NCBI RefSeq assembly: GCF_037963835.1
Contig: NZ_CP150145.1
Location: forward strand, 1,302,001 to 1,366,000
DNA: 64,000 nucleotides
Direction of reading: 5' to 3'
Origin: Paenibacillus sp. FSL H8-0332
Lineage (GTDB): Bacteria > Bacillota > Bacilli > Paenibacillales > Paenibacillaceae
Positions within the stretch are counted from its first letter, which is position 1. The number at the start of each line of letters is the position of its first letter. Position numbers and translations under genes: made by a program. Below, in pieces: positions 36,288 through 44,792 of the stretch. The notes beneath the pieces were generated by a model. The model saw nothing but the letters and a program-made list of their open reading frames with translations. It ran no database searches and was not told the DNA's origin.

Positions 36288-37001
36288 CTAGAAATACAGC
36301 ATCAGCACAGACACATACAACATGACGGAGAAGCCGATCTCGATGATTCCCGTACGTTTGGCCGTAATTCCTGTCCTCGGCAGAAGGGCTGCCCGCAGCA
36401 GCAGAACCAGCAGCGGGACCAGCAGTGAAGGGAACAGGTACAGACCGGCTGCGGCGAACAGCAGATGATAGACCACGGATCCATAATAGAAGCGGATATT
36501 GTTCCGCTCACGGATGACGGTTTTGACATAGAAGGCAGTTCCTATGAAGTACAGCACCGCCAGCACGAACAGCTCATTCACGGCCCTCCAGTTCTCCCCC
36601 TGCCCCACATAGAAGACGGGATAAATTACTAAGCAGAACGCAACAATTGCGGAGATATCATTAAGCAGGGCGCGTTCATTCCTGGTCCGGGCATAATAGA
36701 GGTTAACAGCGAATAACGGCAAGAGCAGCAGCACGAACCCCAGCAGCACAGGCTGGACAATCACGAGATAGAGGGCGAACGGAAGCAGCAGAAGTCCGTA
36801 TAACCTGAGCGGCTGGGAATAACGTGCGAACTTCCGGGTCTTCACCCCCTGCAATAGCGGAAAGCTGAACAGATATATCAGCAGCCAGCAGACAAACAGC
36901 GGAATATGTATGAACTGTCCCTTGGAAGCGGCGACGCCCAGCAGAAACGGGAGAACGAGCATCGCCCAGGCGCCGTGCTGGTTGGGGATGTATTTTTTCA
37001 T
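36288..37001 (-). CDS. ywiC: YwiC-like membrane protein
   Basis: A protein of 237 residues with about seven to eight membrane helices, starting KKYIPNQHGAWAMLVLPFLL, the conserved start of the YwiC-like family. In Bacillus subtilis the homologue is coded near narK-fnr and narGHJI, the same context as here. Biochemical function is not known. AAGGAGG precedes the complement ATG. It is opposite to the genes on both sides. Confidence 0.85.
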   Translation of the reverse strand: MKKYIPNQHGAWAMLVLPFLLGVAASKGQFIHIPLFVCWLLIYLFSFPLLQGVKTRKFARYSQPLRLYGLLLLPFALYLVIVQPVLLGFVLLLLPLFAVNLYYARTRNERALLNDISAIVAFCLVIYPVFYVGQGENWRAVNELFVLAVLYFIGTAFYVKTVIRERNNIRFYYGSVVYHLLFAAAGLYLFPSLLVPLLVLLLRAALLPRTGITAKRTGIIEIGFSVMLYVSVLMLYF

Positions 37002-37154
37002 ATAGCAATAGACCTCCTTCGCGGATATATCATGACATGTAAGCTACCAGACTCTTTAACTATACTTGTATCCGGCGGGGAAGGCTGGTGATTTGAAGCA
37101 CAGTGGCGACCTGTCAGGCGATTAGGCGGGGAACGGGCAGCGGCCGGAATAGTG

Positions 37155-37160
37155 TATAAT
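37155..37160 (+). promoter_or_regulatory. Candidate -10 of mobB
   Basis: TATAAT at 37155-37160, 34 bp before the mobB GTG. No good -35 is seen. Confidence 0.4.
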
Positions 37161-37193
37161 CGGAATAGATCTTCAAGCAGAGGAGCAGTTACC

Positions 37194-37766
37194 GTGACTA
37201 CGGAATCTCAGCATGCGGCGGTACAGCGCCTAGTTCCTGTACTGCAAATTATCGGATACAAGAACAGCGGCAAAACAACCCTCGCCTGCCGGTTAATCGA
37301 GGCCTTGTCTGTGCAAGGACTACGGGTTGGCTCTGCCAAGCATGATGCCCATCTCTTCCAGCTGGATGATCCGGAAACGGATAGCAGCAAGCATCTTCTG
37401 TACGGTGCAGTGGAGACGGTATTGACCTCACCGGAGGCGACAAGGGTCATGCGCAGATCTGCGGCCTCACTGCGGGAAATCGCCGAGTCGATGCACGGCA
37501 GAGTAGATCTGGTAATTGCCGAGGGGTTCAAATCTGCGGATTATCCCAAGATCGCCCTAATTCGCCGCACTGAGGACCAGATAACGCTGCAAAAGGAAGC
37601 AACGAACATACGCCTGTGGTTAAGCTGGGAAGAGGCTGCGGAACTACAGAGTGAAGCGTCTGGTTCCCGGATTAGCCCGGATAGTCCGCCGGTATTGTCT
37701 TTGCGGGTTCAGGCGCTTGCGGATCAGGCGGTTATCGCACTGGCGCTGTCACTGCTTCAGTCCTAA
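37194..37766 (+). CDS. mobB: Molybdopterin-guanine dinucleotide biosynthesis adaptor MobB
   Basis: A GTPase of 190 residues with P-loop IIGYKNSGKTTLACRLIEAL and SAKHDAHLFQLDDPETDSSK, as well as LVIAEGFKSADYPKIALIR. It helps MobA form the guanine dinucleotide form of the cofactor needed by NarG. GTG start at 37194 after GAGGAG; the open frame extends upstream to 37152. It is followed after 24 bp by the mobA-moaE fusion. Confidence 0.92.
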   Translation: MTTESQHAAVQRLVPVLQIIGYKNSGKTTLACRLIEALSVQGLRVGSAKHDAHLFQLDDPETDSSKHLLYGAVETVLTSPEATRVMRRSAASLREIAESMHGRVDLVIAEGFKSADYPKIALIRRTEDQITLQKEATNIRLWLSWEEAAELQSEASGSRISPDSPPVLSLRVQALADQAVIALALSLLQS

Positions 37767-37790
37767 ATTCTGCTACAGGAGGTGCCTTTG

Positions 37791-38888
37791 GTGCTGACAG
37801 GAATAATACTGGCGGGCGGGCAGAACTCCCGGATGCAGGGCCGGAATAAGGCCCTCCTGACCTATCACGGGGAACCGTTCATTGTCCGGCAGGTGAGGGA
37901 GCTGCAGACCCTGTGCTCCAGCGTGATTGTGGTCACGAACCATCCTTCCCTGTATCTGGAACGTCTTTCATCGGATATTCTATATATACCGGATGTTTAT
38001 GCCGGGCATGGGCCGCTGAGCGGGTTTCATGCCGCTTTTGCCCATGTAAAGACGGACTATGCCTGGGTGGTAAGCTGTGACAGTCCTAATATATCAGCTC
38101 CGGCCGCCGCATGGATGCTTACCCGGCTTGAAGCAGGCGGTTATGACGCAGTTCTGCCCGTGATTGACGGCAAGCATCAGATGCTGCATGGCGTATACCG
38201 GCCGCACCGGCTCCTGCCGGACATTACGGCAAGACTGGAGAACCGTGAGTACCGGCTGGCTGGCTTATTAGAATCACTGCACTGGCTAGGGGTGGAACGG
38301 GACGAGCTGGCCGGTGCGGGGCTAGAGGAAGATTTCGCGGCAGATATAGATACACCCGAGCAATATGAGCAGCTGCTGCATCTATCGAAGGGAAGTGAGC
38401 GAATGGGCCATTCGTTATTTGAAATTACAGAGTCCGCGATTATACCCGCTGAGGTATCGGATAAAGTTCTGCGCAGAGAGGCCGGGGCGATTACCTTATT
38501 CATCGGGACGGTGCGTGAGTTCACACAGGGGAAGAAAACCTTGTATCTTGAATATGAAGCATACCCGTCCATGGCTGTAACGCAGCTGAAGCGCATCAGA
38601 CAGGAAGTGCTGGAGCGCTGGCCGGATACGAAGGTTGCAGTCACCCACCGGATCGGCAGGCTGGAGATTACCGATATTGCCGTGGTCATCGCAGTCTCTT
38701 CGCCCCACCGTAAGGCTGCCTATGAAGCGAATGAATACGTGATTGAGCGGATCAAGCAAATCGTTCCCATCTGGAAAAAAGAAACCGGTGAGGACGGCAA
38801 AGCGTGGATTGGCGACCAGCTGAATCAGAATGCTTACCCTGAGGGCCGTCCGCTGCTGCCGGATATTCCGGCGGAAGACGAGAGGTAG
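37791..38888 (+). CDS. mobA: MobA-MoaE fusion: molybdenum cofactor guanylyltransferase plus molybdopterin synthase large subunit
   Basis: A protein of 365 residues. Residues 1-~200 are MobA: GIILAGGQNSRMQGRNKALL, YIPDVYAGHGPLSGFHAAF and CDSPNISAPAA. Residues ~205-350 are MoaE: FIGTVREFTQGKKTLYLEYE, VTHRIGRLEITDIAVVIAVS, SPHRKAAYEANEYVIERIKQ and IVPIWKKE with the active lysines. GTG 37791 follows AGGAGG; in-frame GTG 37782 and TTG 37788 are poorer. An ATG at 38403 opens the MoaE part with an AAGGGAAG-like ribosome site, so free MoaE might also be made. Combining an early and a late Moco step in one chain is unusual. Confidence 0.92.
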   Translation: MLTGIILAGGQNSRMQGRNKALLTYHGEPFIVRQVRELQTLCSSVIVVTNHPSLYLERLSSDILYIPDVYAGHGPLSGFHAAFAHVKTDYAWVVSCDSPNISAPAAAWMLTRLEAGGYDAVLPVIDGKHQMLHGVYRPHRLLPDITARLENREYRLAGLLESLHWLGVERDELAGAGLEEDFAADIDTPEQYEQLLHLSKGSERMGHSLFEITESAIIPAEVSDKVLRREAGAITLFIGTVREFTQGKKTLYLEYEAYPSMAVTQLKRIRQEVLERWPDTKVAVTHRIGRLEITDIAVVIAVSSPHRKAAYEANEYVIERIKQIVPIWKKETGEDGKAWIGDQLNQNAYPEGRPLLPDIPAEDER

Positions 38889-38907
38889 CTAAAAGGAGGA
38901 ACGTTCA

Positions 38908-39615
38908 ATGAATGCAGAACAAGTGATGCAGGAGCTTGAAGCGCTTGGCAAGGAACGGACCAAGAAGATGTATACCGCAAACGGCGCACGGGAGCCGCTC
39001 TTTGGTGTGGCTACCGGTGCGATGAAGCCGATTTTTAAGAAAACCGGAATCAACCAGGCGCTGGCTGAGGAGCTGTATGCCACAGGTAATTATGATGCGA
39101 TGTATTTTGCCGGGATCATTGCCGACCCGAATGGGATGACGGAAGCGGATTACAACCGGTGGATGGACGGGGCTTATTTCTATATGCTGTCTGATTTCGT
39201 GGTGGCTGTAACCTTGGCTGAAGCAGATATTGCCCAGCAGGTGGCGGATGAGTGGATCAGGAGCGGAGAGGATCTCCGGATGTCGGCAGGCTGGAGCTGT
39301 TACTGCTGGCTGCTGGGAAGCCGTCCGGATCAGGAGTTCTCCGAGAGTAAGCTGGCTGCTATGCTGGAGCAGGTTGAACAGAGCATTCATCAGTCCCCGG
39401 AGCGCACCCGGTATTCGATGAACAATTTTATGTATACGGTGGCTGTATCGTATTCGCCGCTTCATGATCTGGCGCGTGAGACGGCGGAGCGGGTGGGTCC
39501 GGTCGAGGTGGACAAGGACAAGCCGAAGAGCAAGCTCATCCACGCGTACGATAATATTATGAAGGCTGTCGACAAAGGCCGGACCGGCTTCAAACGCAAA
39601 CATGTACGCTGCTGA
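38908..39615 (+). CDS. DNA alkylation repair protein (AlkD-like HEAT repeat)
   Basis: A protein of 235 residues of the AlkD-like family, helical throughout. Features are REPLFGVATGAMKPIFKKTG, LAEELYATGNYDAMYFAGII, DEWIRSGEDLRMSAGWSCYC and the basic C-terminus GRTGFKRKHVRC. Relatives either remove alkylated bases or only bind DNA. AAAGGAGGA precedes the ATG. Not linked functionally to its neighbours. Confidence 0.8.
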   Translation: MNAEQVMQELEALGKERTKKMYTANGAREPLFGVATGAMKPIFKKTGINQALAEELYATGNYDAMYFAGIIADPNGMTEADYNRWMDGAYFYMLSDFVVAVTLAEADIAQQVADEWIRSGEDLRMSAGWSCYCWLLGSRPDQEFSESKLAAMLEQVEQSIHQSPERTRYSMNNFMYTVAVSYSPLHDLARETAERVGPVEVDKDKPKSKLIHAYDNIMKAVDKGRTGFKRKHVRC

Positions 39616-39722
39616 TTTCCCGGATTTCACCGGTATCCGGTAATGCTTCGCCGCTTCTGGTTAATAAATGCTATGCATTTGGATAACCTATTCCCTATCC
39701 TGGAAGAAAAGAGGCGGTAAAG

Positions 39723-40214
39723 ATGTCAACTACACACCATAGTCACGAGGAAGCCGTTGAGACGGTCCGCAAGCTGATCAAGGGTATTGATATGGCTATG
39801 CTGACTACGATTTCGGAGGAAGGGCTGGTCTCCCGGCCCATGAAGACACAAGAGGTAGAATTCGACGGGGACTTGTGGTTCCTGACCAAGAAGAACACCA
39901 GCAAGTTCGGAGAGATTCTGTATGATCCGCGGGTGAACGTGGTCTATGCAGATAAGTCCTATATCTCCATCCGTGGAACGGCTGAGATTGTAACCGATGT
40001 GAACAAGAAGAAAGAGCTCTGGAGTGCAGGGTACGATACCTTCCTGAAGACCAGCTATGATGACGCGGCTGTGATTCTGATCAAGGTCCATGCCGAAGCC
40101 GCCGAATACTGGAAGAGCGGCAATCTGGCCGAGAAGGCGGTATACATGTTCAAGCGGATGACCGGCCAGGACACTGACGGGCTGAATCTGAATCAGACGG
40201 TCGAGCTGGAATAG
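39723..40214 (+). CDS. Pyridoxamine 5'-phosphate oxidase-fold (general stress protein 26-like) protein
   Basis: A protein of 163 residues with the split-barrel flavin-binding fold: IDMAMLTTISEEGLVSRPMK, VEFDGDLWFLTKKNTSKF, YADKSYISIRGTAEIV and VHAEAAEYWKSGN. Such proteins bind FMN, F420 or heme; Bacillus relatives (YdaG type) are general stress proteins. The gene is isolated and has a good ribosome site (AAGAGGCGGTAAAG). Confidence 0.8.
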   Translation: MSTTHHSHEEAVETVRKLIKGIDMAMLTTISEEGLVSRPMKTQEVEFDGDLWFLTKKNTSKFGEILYDPRVNVVYADKSYISIRGTAEIVTDVNKKKELWSAGYDTFLKTSYDDAAVILIKVHAEAAEYWKSGNLAEKAVYMFKRMTGQDTDGLNLNQTVELE

Positions 40215-40385
40215 AGTAGACAGACAGTTTTAGGAAGCTTATAGGTTCATAGGTTCTGCAACGGAGAGATCAACAGAATTCATCTGGGGGTCTCTTTTTT
40301 GTTGTGGAGCTGTAAAAAAAGATAATTGTCACATTACATACGGCTCATGTGTTATATCTATATGATTTGCAGAAAGGAGATTATC

Positions 40386-40943
40386 GTGGACCCTATCGAA
40401 GAGAAGATTAGAAGGATTCAGGGCGGGGAAGGAGGCTTGTACTCGGATGTGATCAGGCTGTACCAGCAACGGATTTACCTCTATTGTTACCGCTTGCTGA
40501 ACAACAAGGAAGAGGCAGAAGACGCAGTACAGGATATCCTGATCAAGGCCTACCAGAATATCGGGCAGTACAAGCCTCAGGCAGATTTTACCTCATGGCT
40601 CTACAAGATTGCTTATCATCACTGCCTGAACCTGCTGCGGCGGCAGAAATTCCAGCAGCAGGTGCGGAAGCTGCTCCGGCAGGAGGTTACGGAGAAAAGC
40701 GCCGAGCAAATGGCCCAGAACCGCCTGTTCAGCGAGCCGGTCTCGGCTGCTCTGCGGAAGCTGGATGTGGAGGACCGGAATTTATTGATCCTGCGGATTT
40801 ATGAAGATAAATCATTTGCGGAAATCAGTGAAATTCTGGGTGTGAGTACGGCTACCGTACGCAAAAGATATGAACGGACCAGGGAAAAACTTAAAAAAGC
40901 GATTGAGAGAAGGGAGAAACAATTATGGGCAAGCGTGAATTAA
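40386..40943 (+). CDS. ECF-type RNA polymerase sigma factor
   Basis: A protein of 185 residues. Region 2 is seen in YQQRIYLYCYRLLNNKEEAE, DAVQDILIKAYQNIGQY and FTSWLYKIAYHHCLNLLRRQ. Region 4 is LILRIYEDKSFAEISEILG and STATVRKRYERTREKLKKAI. GTG 40386 follows AAGGAG at 40374-40379; the open frame begins earlier at 40326 without support. It overlaps the downstream partner by 19 bp, the usual layout for a sigma factor and its anti-sigma. The signal is unknown. Confidence 0.9.
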   Translation: MDPIEEKIRRIQGGEGGLYSDVIRLYQQRIYLYCYRLLNNKEEAEDAVQDILIKAYQNIGQYKPQADFTSWLYKIAYHHCLNLLRRQKFQQQVRKLLRQEVTEKSAEQMAQNRLFSEPVSAALRKLDVEDRNLLILRIYEDKSFAEISEILGVSTATVRKRYERTREKLKKAIERREKQLWASVN

Positions 40944-42109
40944 CTCCAGAGGAGCAGTTTCTGAAGGAGGGAGACCGTTCAGCACATTGGAACACCGTTG
41001 ATGTTCACGAACCAGTAATGAAGGCGCTCGGGCTTGAGGGGGCATTGACTGCTGAAGAAGACGAGAACCTGCTTCAGACCCTTCCGCCAAGCGGAGAGGC
41101 ACCAAAAGTAATGCGCAGAATGGAAACAAGAACCGGACGGAGACAGAAGCGGATGCCGGTGAAGGGCTGGGCGGCGGCGGTCCTGGCACTGGTCTTGCTG
41201 GGCGGAGGCTATACCCAATTCTCCGGCAAACTCCAGCAAGGAGCTGAAGCCCAGAGTTCGGGTGAAGTCCGGCAAGGGGCCGGAGCCCAGTATAAGGTGC
41301 TTCCGTATCAGCCGCTTCCGGCGACGGCTTCCGGCGGAACGCTGATTGAGAAGGCGAAAGAACCCTTGAAGCCTTATATTCCAGAAGCAGAGCCGGGTGC
41401 AGAGTATGAAGCCAACCAGAAGCTGAGTATTCTCTATAACCAGAAGTATTCAAAAGGGGCAGAGCTCATGAAGGAGCTGTTGCTTCCTGGAGAGTATGCC
41501 ACCTATGTAATTACGCGTGAAGACGAGGAGGGAGAGGGGAGTATGAACATGTATCGCCCGCCCCTCACGTTCAAGGACTATACCGCCTATAAGACCAGTG
41601 TAGAGGAGCACAACGCTCCGGTCCTGGAGCAGCCGGCGTATCTGCCGGAAGGATATGCCCTGCATGAGGCTATCATCAAGCCTTTTTTCTTAAAAGTTCC
41701 GGATGTGCAGGAGCTTAAAGGCGGAAACGAGAGAGACCTGGGAGACAACTTCCAGTTGGCCTGGAGAGTGGAGAAGGCGGAGAACATTGACTACCCGTAT
41801 TCCTCACTGGTATACAAGAAGGGGGACGTTCAGGTGAGAATCGGTGTCTCGCTTGTGGATGACAACCAAAACCCGGCTGATCCGCTCTCGTGGAGTGAAC
41901 ATACAAAGATGGAAAATATAGAGATAAAAGGTAGACAGGCCATTTTTTCGGATGACTCCGGCAACAAGGAGCTTGACTTGGGATTTAAGTACAAGTTGGT
42001 TTGGTCTGACCCTGGTGCAAAGGTTATCTATTCTGTGATCGCCGGCCAGGAGAATACGGAGCTAACGAAGGATGAGCTTATCGCCATTGCCGCCAGTATG
42101 ATGAAATAA
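40925..42109 (+). CDS. Membrane-anchored putative anti-sigma factor with DUF4367 domain
   Basis: A protein of 394 residues: a cytoplasmic N-terminal ~80 residues, one membrane helix (KGWAAAVLALVLLGGGYTQF, about 79-98), then a long outer part. The C-terminal ~160 residues resemble DUF4367 (YLPEGYALHEAIIKPFF, IEIKGRQAIFSDDSG, DELIAIAASMM). No zinc HxxxCxxC motif is visible in the N-terminal part, so it may not be a classical ZAS anti-sigma. It overlaps the sigma gene by 19 bp, implying translational coupling. Confidence 0.7.
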   Translation: MGKRELTPEEQFLKEGDRSAHWNTVDVHEPVMKALGLEGALTAEEDENLLQTLPPSGEAPKVMRRMETRTGRRQKRMPVKGWAAAVLALVLLGGGYTQFSGKLQQGAEAQSSGEVRQGAGAQYKVLPYQPLPATASGGTLIEKAKEPLKPYIPEAEPGAEYEANQKLSILYNQKYSKGAELMKELLLPGEYATYVITREDEEGEGSMNMYRPPLTFKDYTAYKTSVEEHNAPVLEQPAYLPEGYALHEAIIKPFFLKVPDVQELKGGNERDLGDNFQLAWRVEKAENIDYPYSSLVYKKGDVQVRIGVSLVDDNQNPADPLSWSEHTKMENIEIKGRQAIFSDDSGNKELDLGFKYKLVWSDPGAKVIYSVIAGQENTELTKDELIAIAASMMK

Positions 42110-42131
42110 GCAACGCAGAGTTGAGACTGAG

Positions 42132-42179
42132 GGCTGTTTCGCTATCTTAGGATAGCGGAGCAGCCTTTGAATGTTTTTT
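42132..42179 (+). terminator. Terminator after the sigma/anti-sigma genes
   Basis: GGCTGTTTCGCTATC at 42132-42146 pairs with GATAGCGGAGCAGCC at 42151-42165 (three mismatches in the middle), followed by a T-rich tract ending in TTTTTT. Confidence 0.8.
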
Positions 42180-42208
42180 GCCTAGCTGCAGGATGGCAGA
42201 TTCGTAAG

Positions 42209-42238
42209 ATTTTATAAGAATTCGTGCATCGCCCTCCT
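42209..42238 (+). promoter_or_regulatory. Shared 30-bp box upstream of the sugar binding-protein gene
   Basis: This 30-bp stretch, with core AAGAATTCGTGCATCGCCCT, matches 26 of 30 bases with 43735-43764. In both places a TACTAT element follows 21-23 bp downstream (here 42261-42266). It is a probable operator of the YesN-type regulator encoded downstream. Confidence 0.6.
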
Positions 42239-42310
42239 ATGAACTTCCAACCCGTCTTGTTACTATAGCAATGTAGCAAGAGAATACAGATGTATACAGG
42301 AGGGTTAAAG

Positions 42311-43660
42311 ATGTTAAAATGGAAGCGTTCTCTTTCGGTCCTGGCGATGACAGCGATATTAGGTACACTGGCTGCCTGCGGCGGCGGAGGGAATAAAGTA
42401 AACAATGCAGGAGGGGCTACAGAAGCACCTGCCAGCACGAATGCTGCTGCGACGGCTGCTGCAACTGAAGCGCCAAGCACCAATGAGCCGGTCAAGCTGC
42501 GGATTATGTGGTGGGGCTCACAGCCGCGTCACGAAGCTACCTTGGCGGCCCTGGAATTGTACACGAAGAATAATCCGAACGTAACCTTCGAGCCGGAGTA
42601 TTCCGGTATGGACGGTTATCTGGACAAATTATCCACGCAGGCTGCAGCCAACAATGCACCCGATGTTGTTCAGCTTGACCCGGGCTGGATGCCGGACTGG
42701 ATGGCCCGCCAGCAACTGGCTGACCTGGCTCCTGAGGTAGATGTGAGCAAATTCGATACGAAGCTGCTGGCAGGCGGCCAATTGGACAGTAAGCAGTACG
42801 CTGTTCCACTCGGCTCTGTAGCCTTCGGTATGGTATATGATAAAGCGGCTATGGATAAGCTGGGGATTGCGAATCCGGCTAACGGCTGGACCTGGGATGA
42901 GTTCTTCGCCTTAGCGAAGGAATCCAAGTCCAAGCTGCCGAAGGGACAGTATTTCACCCTCGACTATGCAGGTAACTATTTCATGTACTCGGCGTATCAG
43001 TATGCCAAAGGCAAAGGGCAGGTTATCACGAATGAGGGTCATTTCAACGTGGATGAAGCCACGTATCTGGACTGGACCCGTAAATTCGAAGAGCTGCGTA
43101 AGGAAGGCCTGGTTCCTCCGGCGGATGTGAATGCCTCCGATAAGGAAAATGATCCGCAAATGGATCTGCTCGCAGCAGGCAAGGTGCTGTTCCGTTACAG
43201 CTTCTCCAACAATCTGGGAACCTGGGACAGCATTAAGCCAGGAGCCTACGCACTTGTAACCATGCCGCGTGCCGAAGAGGCCGGAGGCTGGCTGAAGCCG
43301 TCGATGTACATGGCGGTCTCCAAGAACTCCAAGCATGCTGAAGAAGCCAAGAAATTCATCAACTGGTTCGTGAATGATGCTGAAGCGGCCAATATTACCC
43401 AAACCTTCCGCGGTCTGCCGGCCAACAAGGATAATGCGGCCCTGCTGGAAGCGAACATGAGCGATCTGGATAAGGTAGGCTTGGCTCTGCTCCGTGCTAC
43501 GGAGCCGGATGGCCAGACCTGGTCGGCCGGAGCCGGCGGCTGGACGAACTTCATCGACAAGGACTGGGTACTTGTCCGCGACCAGCTCAGCTTCGGCAAG
43601 TCTACACCAGAAGAGGCGTTCAAGCAGCTGAAGGAAGCCTCGCTATCCTACGAGAAATAA
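42311..43660 (+). CDS. Sugar ABC transporter substrate-binding lipoprotein (SBP_bac_1)
   Basis: A protein of 449 residues with a lipoprotein signal (ILGTLAACGGGG) and a Thr/Ala/Glu linker. Family features are LRIMWWGSQPRHEATLAAL, VVQLDPGWMPDWMARQQLAD, AVPLGSVAFGMVYDKAAMDK and a C-terminal helical region. It binds an oligosaccharide or sugar outside the cell and passes it to the two permeases. ATG 42311 follows GGAGGG; upstream ATG 42290 is poorer. A terminator and a second promoter separate it from the permeases, which would allow more binding protein than permease. Confidence 0.92.
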   Translation: MLKWKRSLSVLAMTAILGTLAACGGGGNKVNNAGGATEAPASTNAAATAAATEAPSTNEPVKLRIMWWGSQPRHEATLAALELYTKNNPNVTFEPEYSGMDGYLDKLSTQAAANNAPDVVQLDPGWMPDWMARQQLADLAPEVDVSKFDTKLLAGGQLDSKQYAVPLGSVAFGMVYDKAAMDKLGIANPANGWTWDEFFALAKESKSKLPKGQYFTLDYAGNYFMYSAYQYAKGKGQVITNEGHFNVDEATYLDWTRKFEELRKEGLVPPADVNASDKENDPQMDLLAAGKVLFRYSFSNNLGTWDSIKPGAYALVTMPRAEEAGGWLKPSMYMAVSKNSKHAEEAKKFINWFVNDAEAANITQTFRGLPANKDNAALLEANMSDLDKVGLALLRATEPDGQTWSAGAGGWTNFIDKDWVLVRDQLSFGKSTPEEAFKQLKEASLSYEK

Positions 43661-43671
43661 GGTATGAACTG

Positions 43672-43709
43672 AAAGCCCGGGACAGCAATGTTCCGGGCTT
43701 TATCTTTTT
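43672..43709 (+). terminator. Terminator between binding-protein and permease genes
   Basis: AAAGCCCGG at 43672-43680 pairs with CCGGGCTTT at 43693-43701, followed by T-rich sequence. Confidence 0.85.
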
Positions 43710-43734
43710 AACGTGTTTTCGAATTAATCGTTAT

Positions 43735-43764
43735 ATTTTGAAAGAATTCGAGCATTGCCCTCCT
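43735..43764 (+). promoter_or_regulatory. Second copy of the 30-bp box, upstream of the permeases
   Basis: The core AAGAATTCGAGCATTGCCCT is shared with the box at 42209-42238 (26 of 30 over the whole stretch). TACTAT follows at 43785-43790. A second regulated promoter for the permease genes is likely. Confidence 0.6.
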
Positions 43765-43829
43765 TTAGCCGGAGTGTGGCCCAATACTATACTTAAGCTA
43801 TACAAATTGACCACAAGAGGTGACCACAG

Positions 43830-44792
43830 ATGAACCGCTCCACAACCACTTTAGCCGAAGCCTCGCCAGCGCCGAAAAAAAGCTCCTATTTCAAAAGCCG
43901 GTGGAACGCTCCGCTTGCAGGCTATTTGTTTATTTCGCCCTGGCTGATCGGGTTCCTGGTACTGACGGCGTATCCGTTGTTCTTATCGCTGTACTATTCG
44001 TTTACCGACTACACCCTGATGCAGCCGATGAAATGGATCGGGTCCCGCAATTACGAACGGATTTTCACCGCAGACCCCAAATTCATTCAATCCGCCAAAG
44101 TCACGGTCATGTACGTGCTGGCCTCTGTGCCCCTTAAGCTGATTGCAGCCTTGCTGGTGGCCATGGTACTCAGCAGAGCGGTCAGAGGGATCAGCGTCTA
44201 CCGCACAGCGATCTATTTCCCTTCTCTTATCGGAGGGAGTATCGGGGTATCGCTGCTCTGGCGCAACATCTTCGGGGTAGACGGGATTTTTAACAAGCTG
44301 ATTGCAGTCTTCGGCATCGAAGGGAAAAGCTGGATCACCAACCCGGACACCGCGCTTGGCACACTGATTCTGCTGACGGTCTGGCAATTCGGCTCCACCA
44401 TGGTTATCTTCCTGGCAGGGCTGAAGCAGATTCCCAATGACTTGTATGAAGCTTCCTCGGTAGACGGGGCGAACAAGTTCATTCAATTCTTCCGCATTAC
44501 ACTGCCTATGCTGTCGCCGATTCTCTACTTCAACCTGATCATGGCCGTGATCAACGCCTTCCAGATGTTCACCTCGGCCTTCGTGATTACGAATGGCGGA
44601 CCGATGAACGCTACATACGTGTACGCTATGTATTTGTATGAACGAGCCTTCAGCCGGTACGAGCTGGGCTACGCTTCTGCACTCGCCTGGATTATGCTGG
44701 TCGCCATTGTTGCCGCAACACTGCTGATCTCCTACACCTCGAAATATTGGGTATTCTATGAGACTGACACTGGAGGGAAAAAACGCAAATGA
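43830..44792 (+). CDS. Sugar ABC transporter permease (MalF/UgpA type)
   Basis: A protein of 320 residues with six predicted helices and the ATPase-contact motif EASSVDGANKFIQFFRITLP. N-terminal part: APLAGYLFISPWLIGFLVLT. The stop overlaps the next start (ATGA). A ribosome site AGAGGTGA precedes the ATG. No ATPase gene is present in the cluster; a shared MsmX-type ATPase coded elsewhere probably powers it. Confidence 0.93.
   Translation: MNRSTTTLAEASPAPKKSSYFKSRWNAPLAGYLFISPWLIGFLVLTAYPLFLSLYYSFTDYTLMQPMKWIGSRNYERIFTADPKFIQSAKVTVMYVLASVPLKLIAALLVAMVLSRAVRGISVYRTAIYFPSLIGGSIGVSLLWRNIFGVDGIFNKLIAVFGIEGKSWITNPDTALGTLILLTVWQFGSTMVIFLAGLKQIPNDLYEASSVDGANKFIQFFRITLPMLSPILYFNLIMAVINAFQMFTSAFVITNGGPMNATYVYAMYLYERAFSRYELGYASALAWIMLVAIVAATLLISYTSKYWVFYETDTGGKKRK

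Noticed and set aside
40260..40300. Terminator after the PPOX-fold gene
   Set aside because: Only short, interrupted pairing before the T run; too weak to list as a feature.
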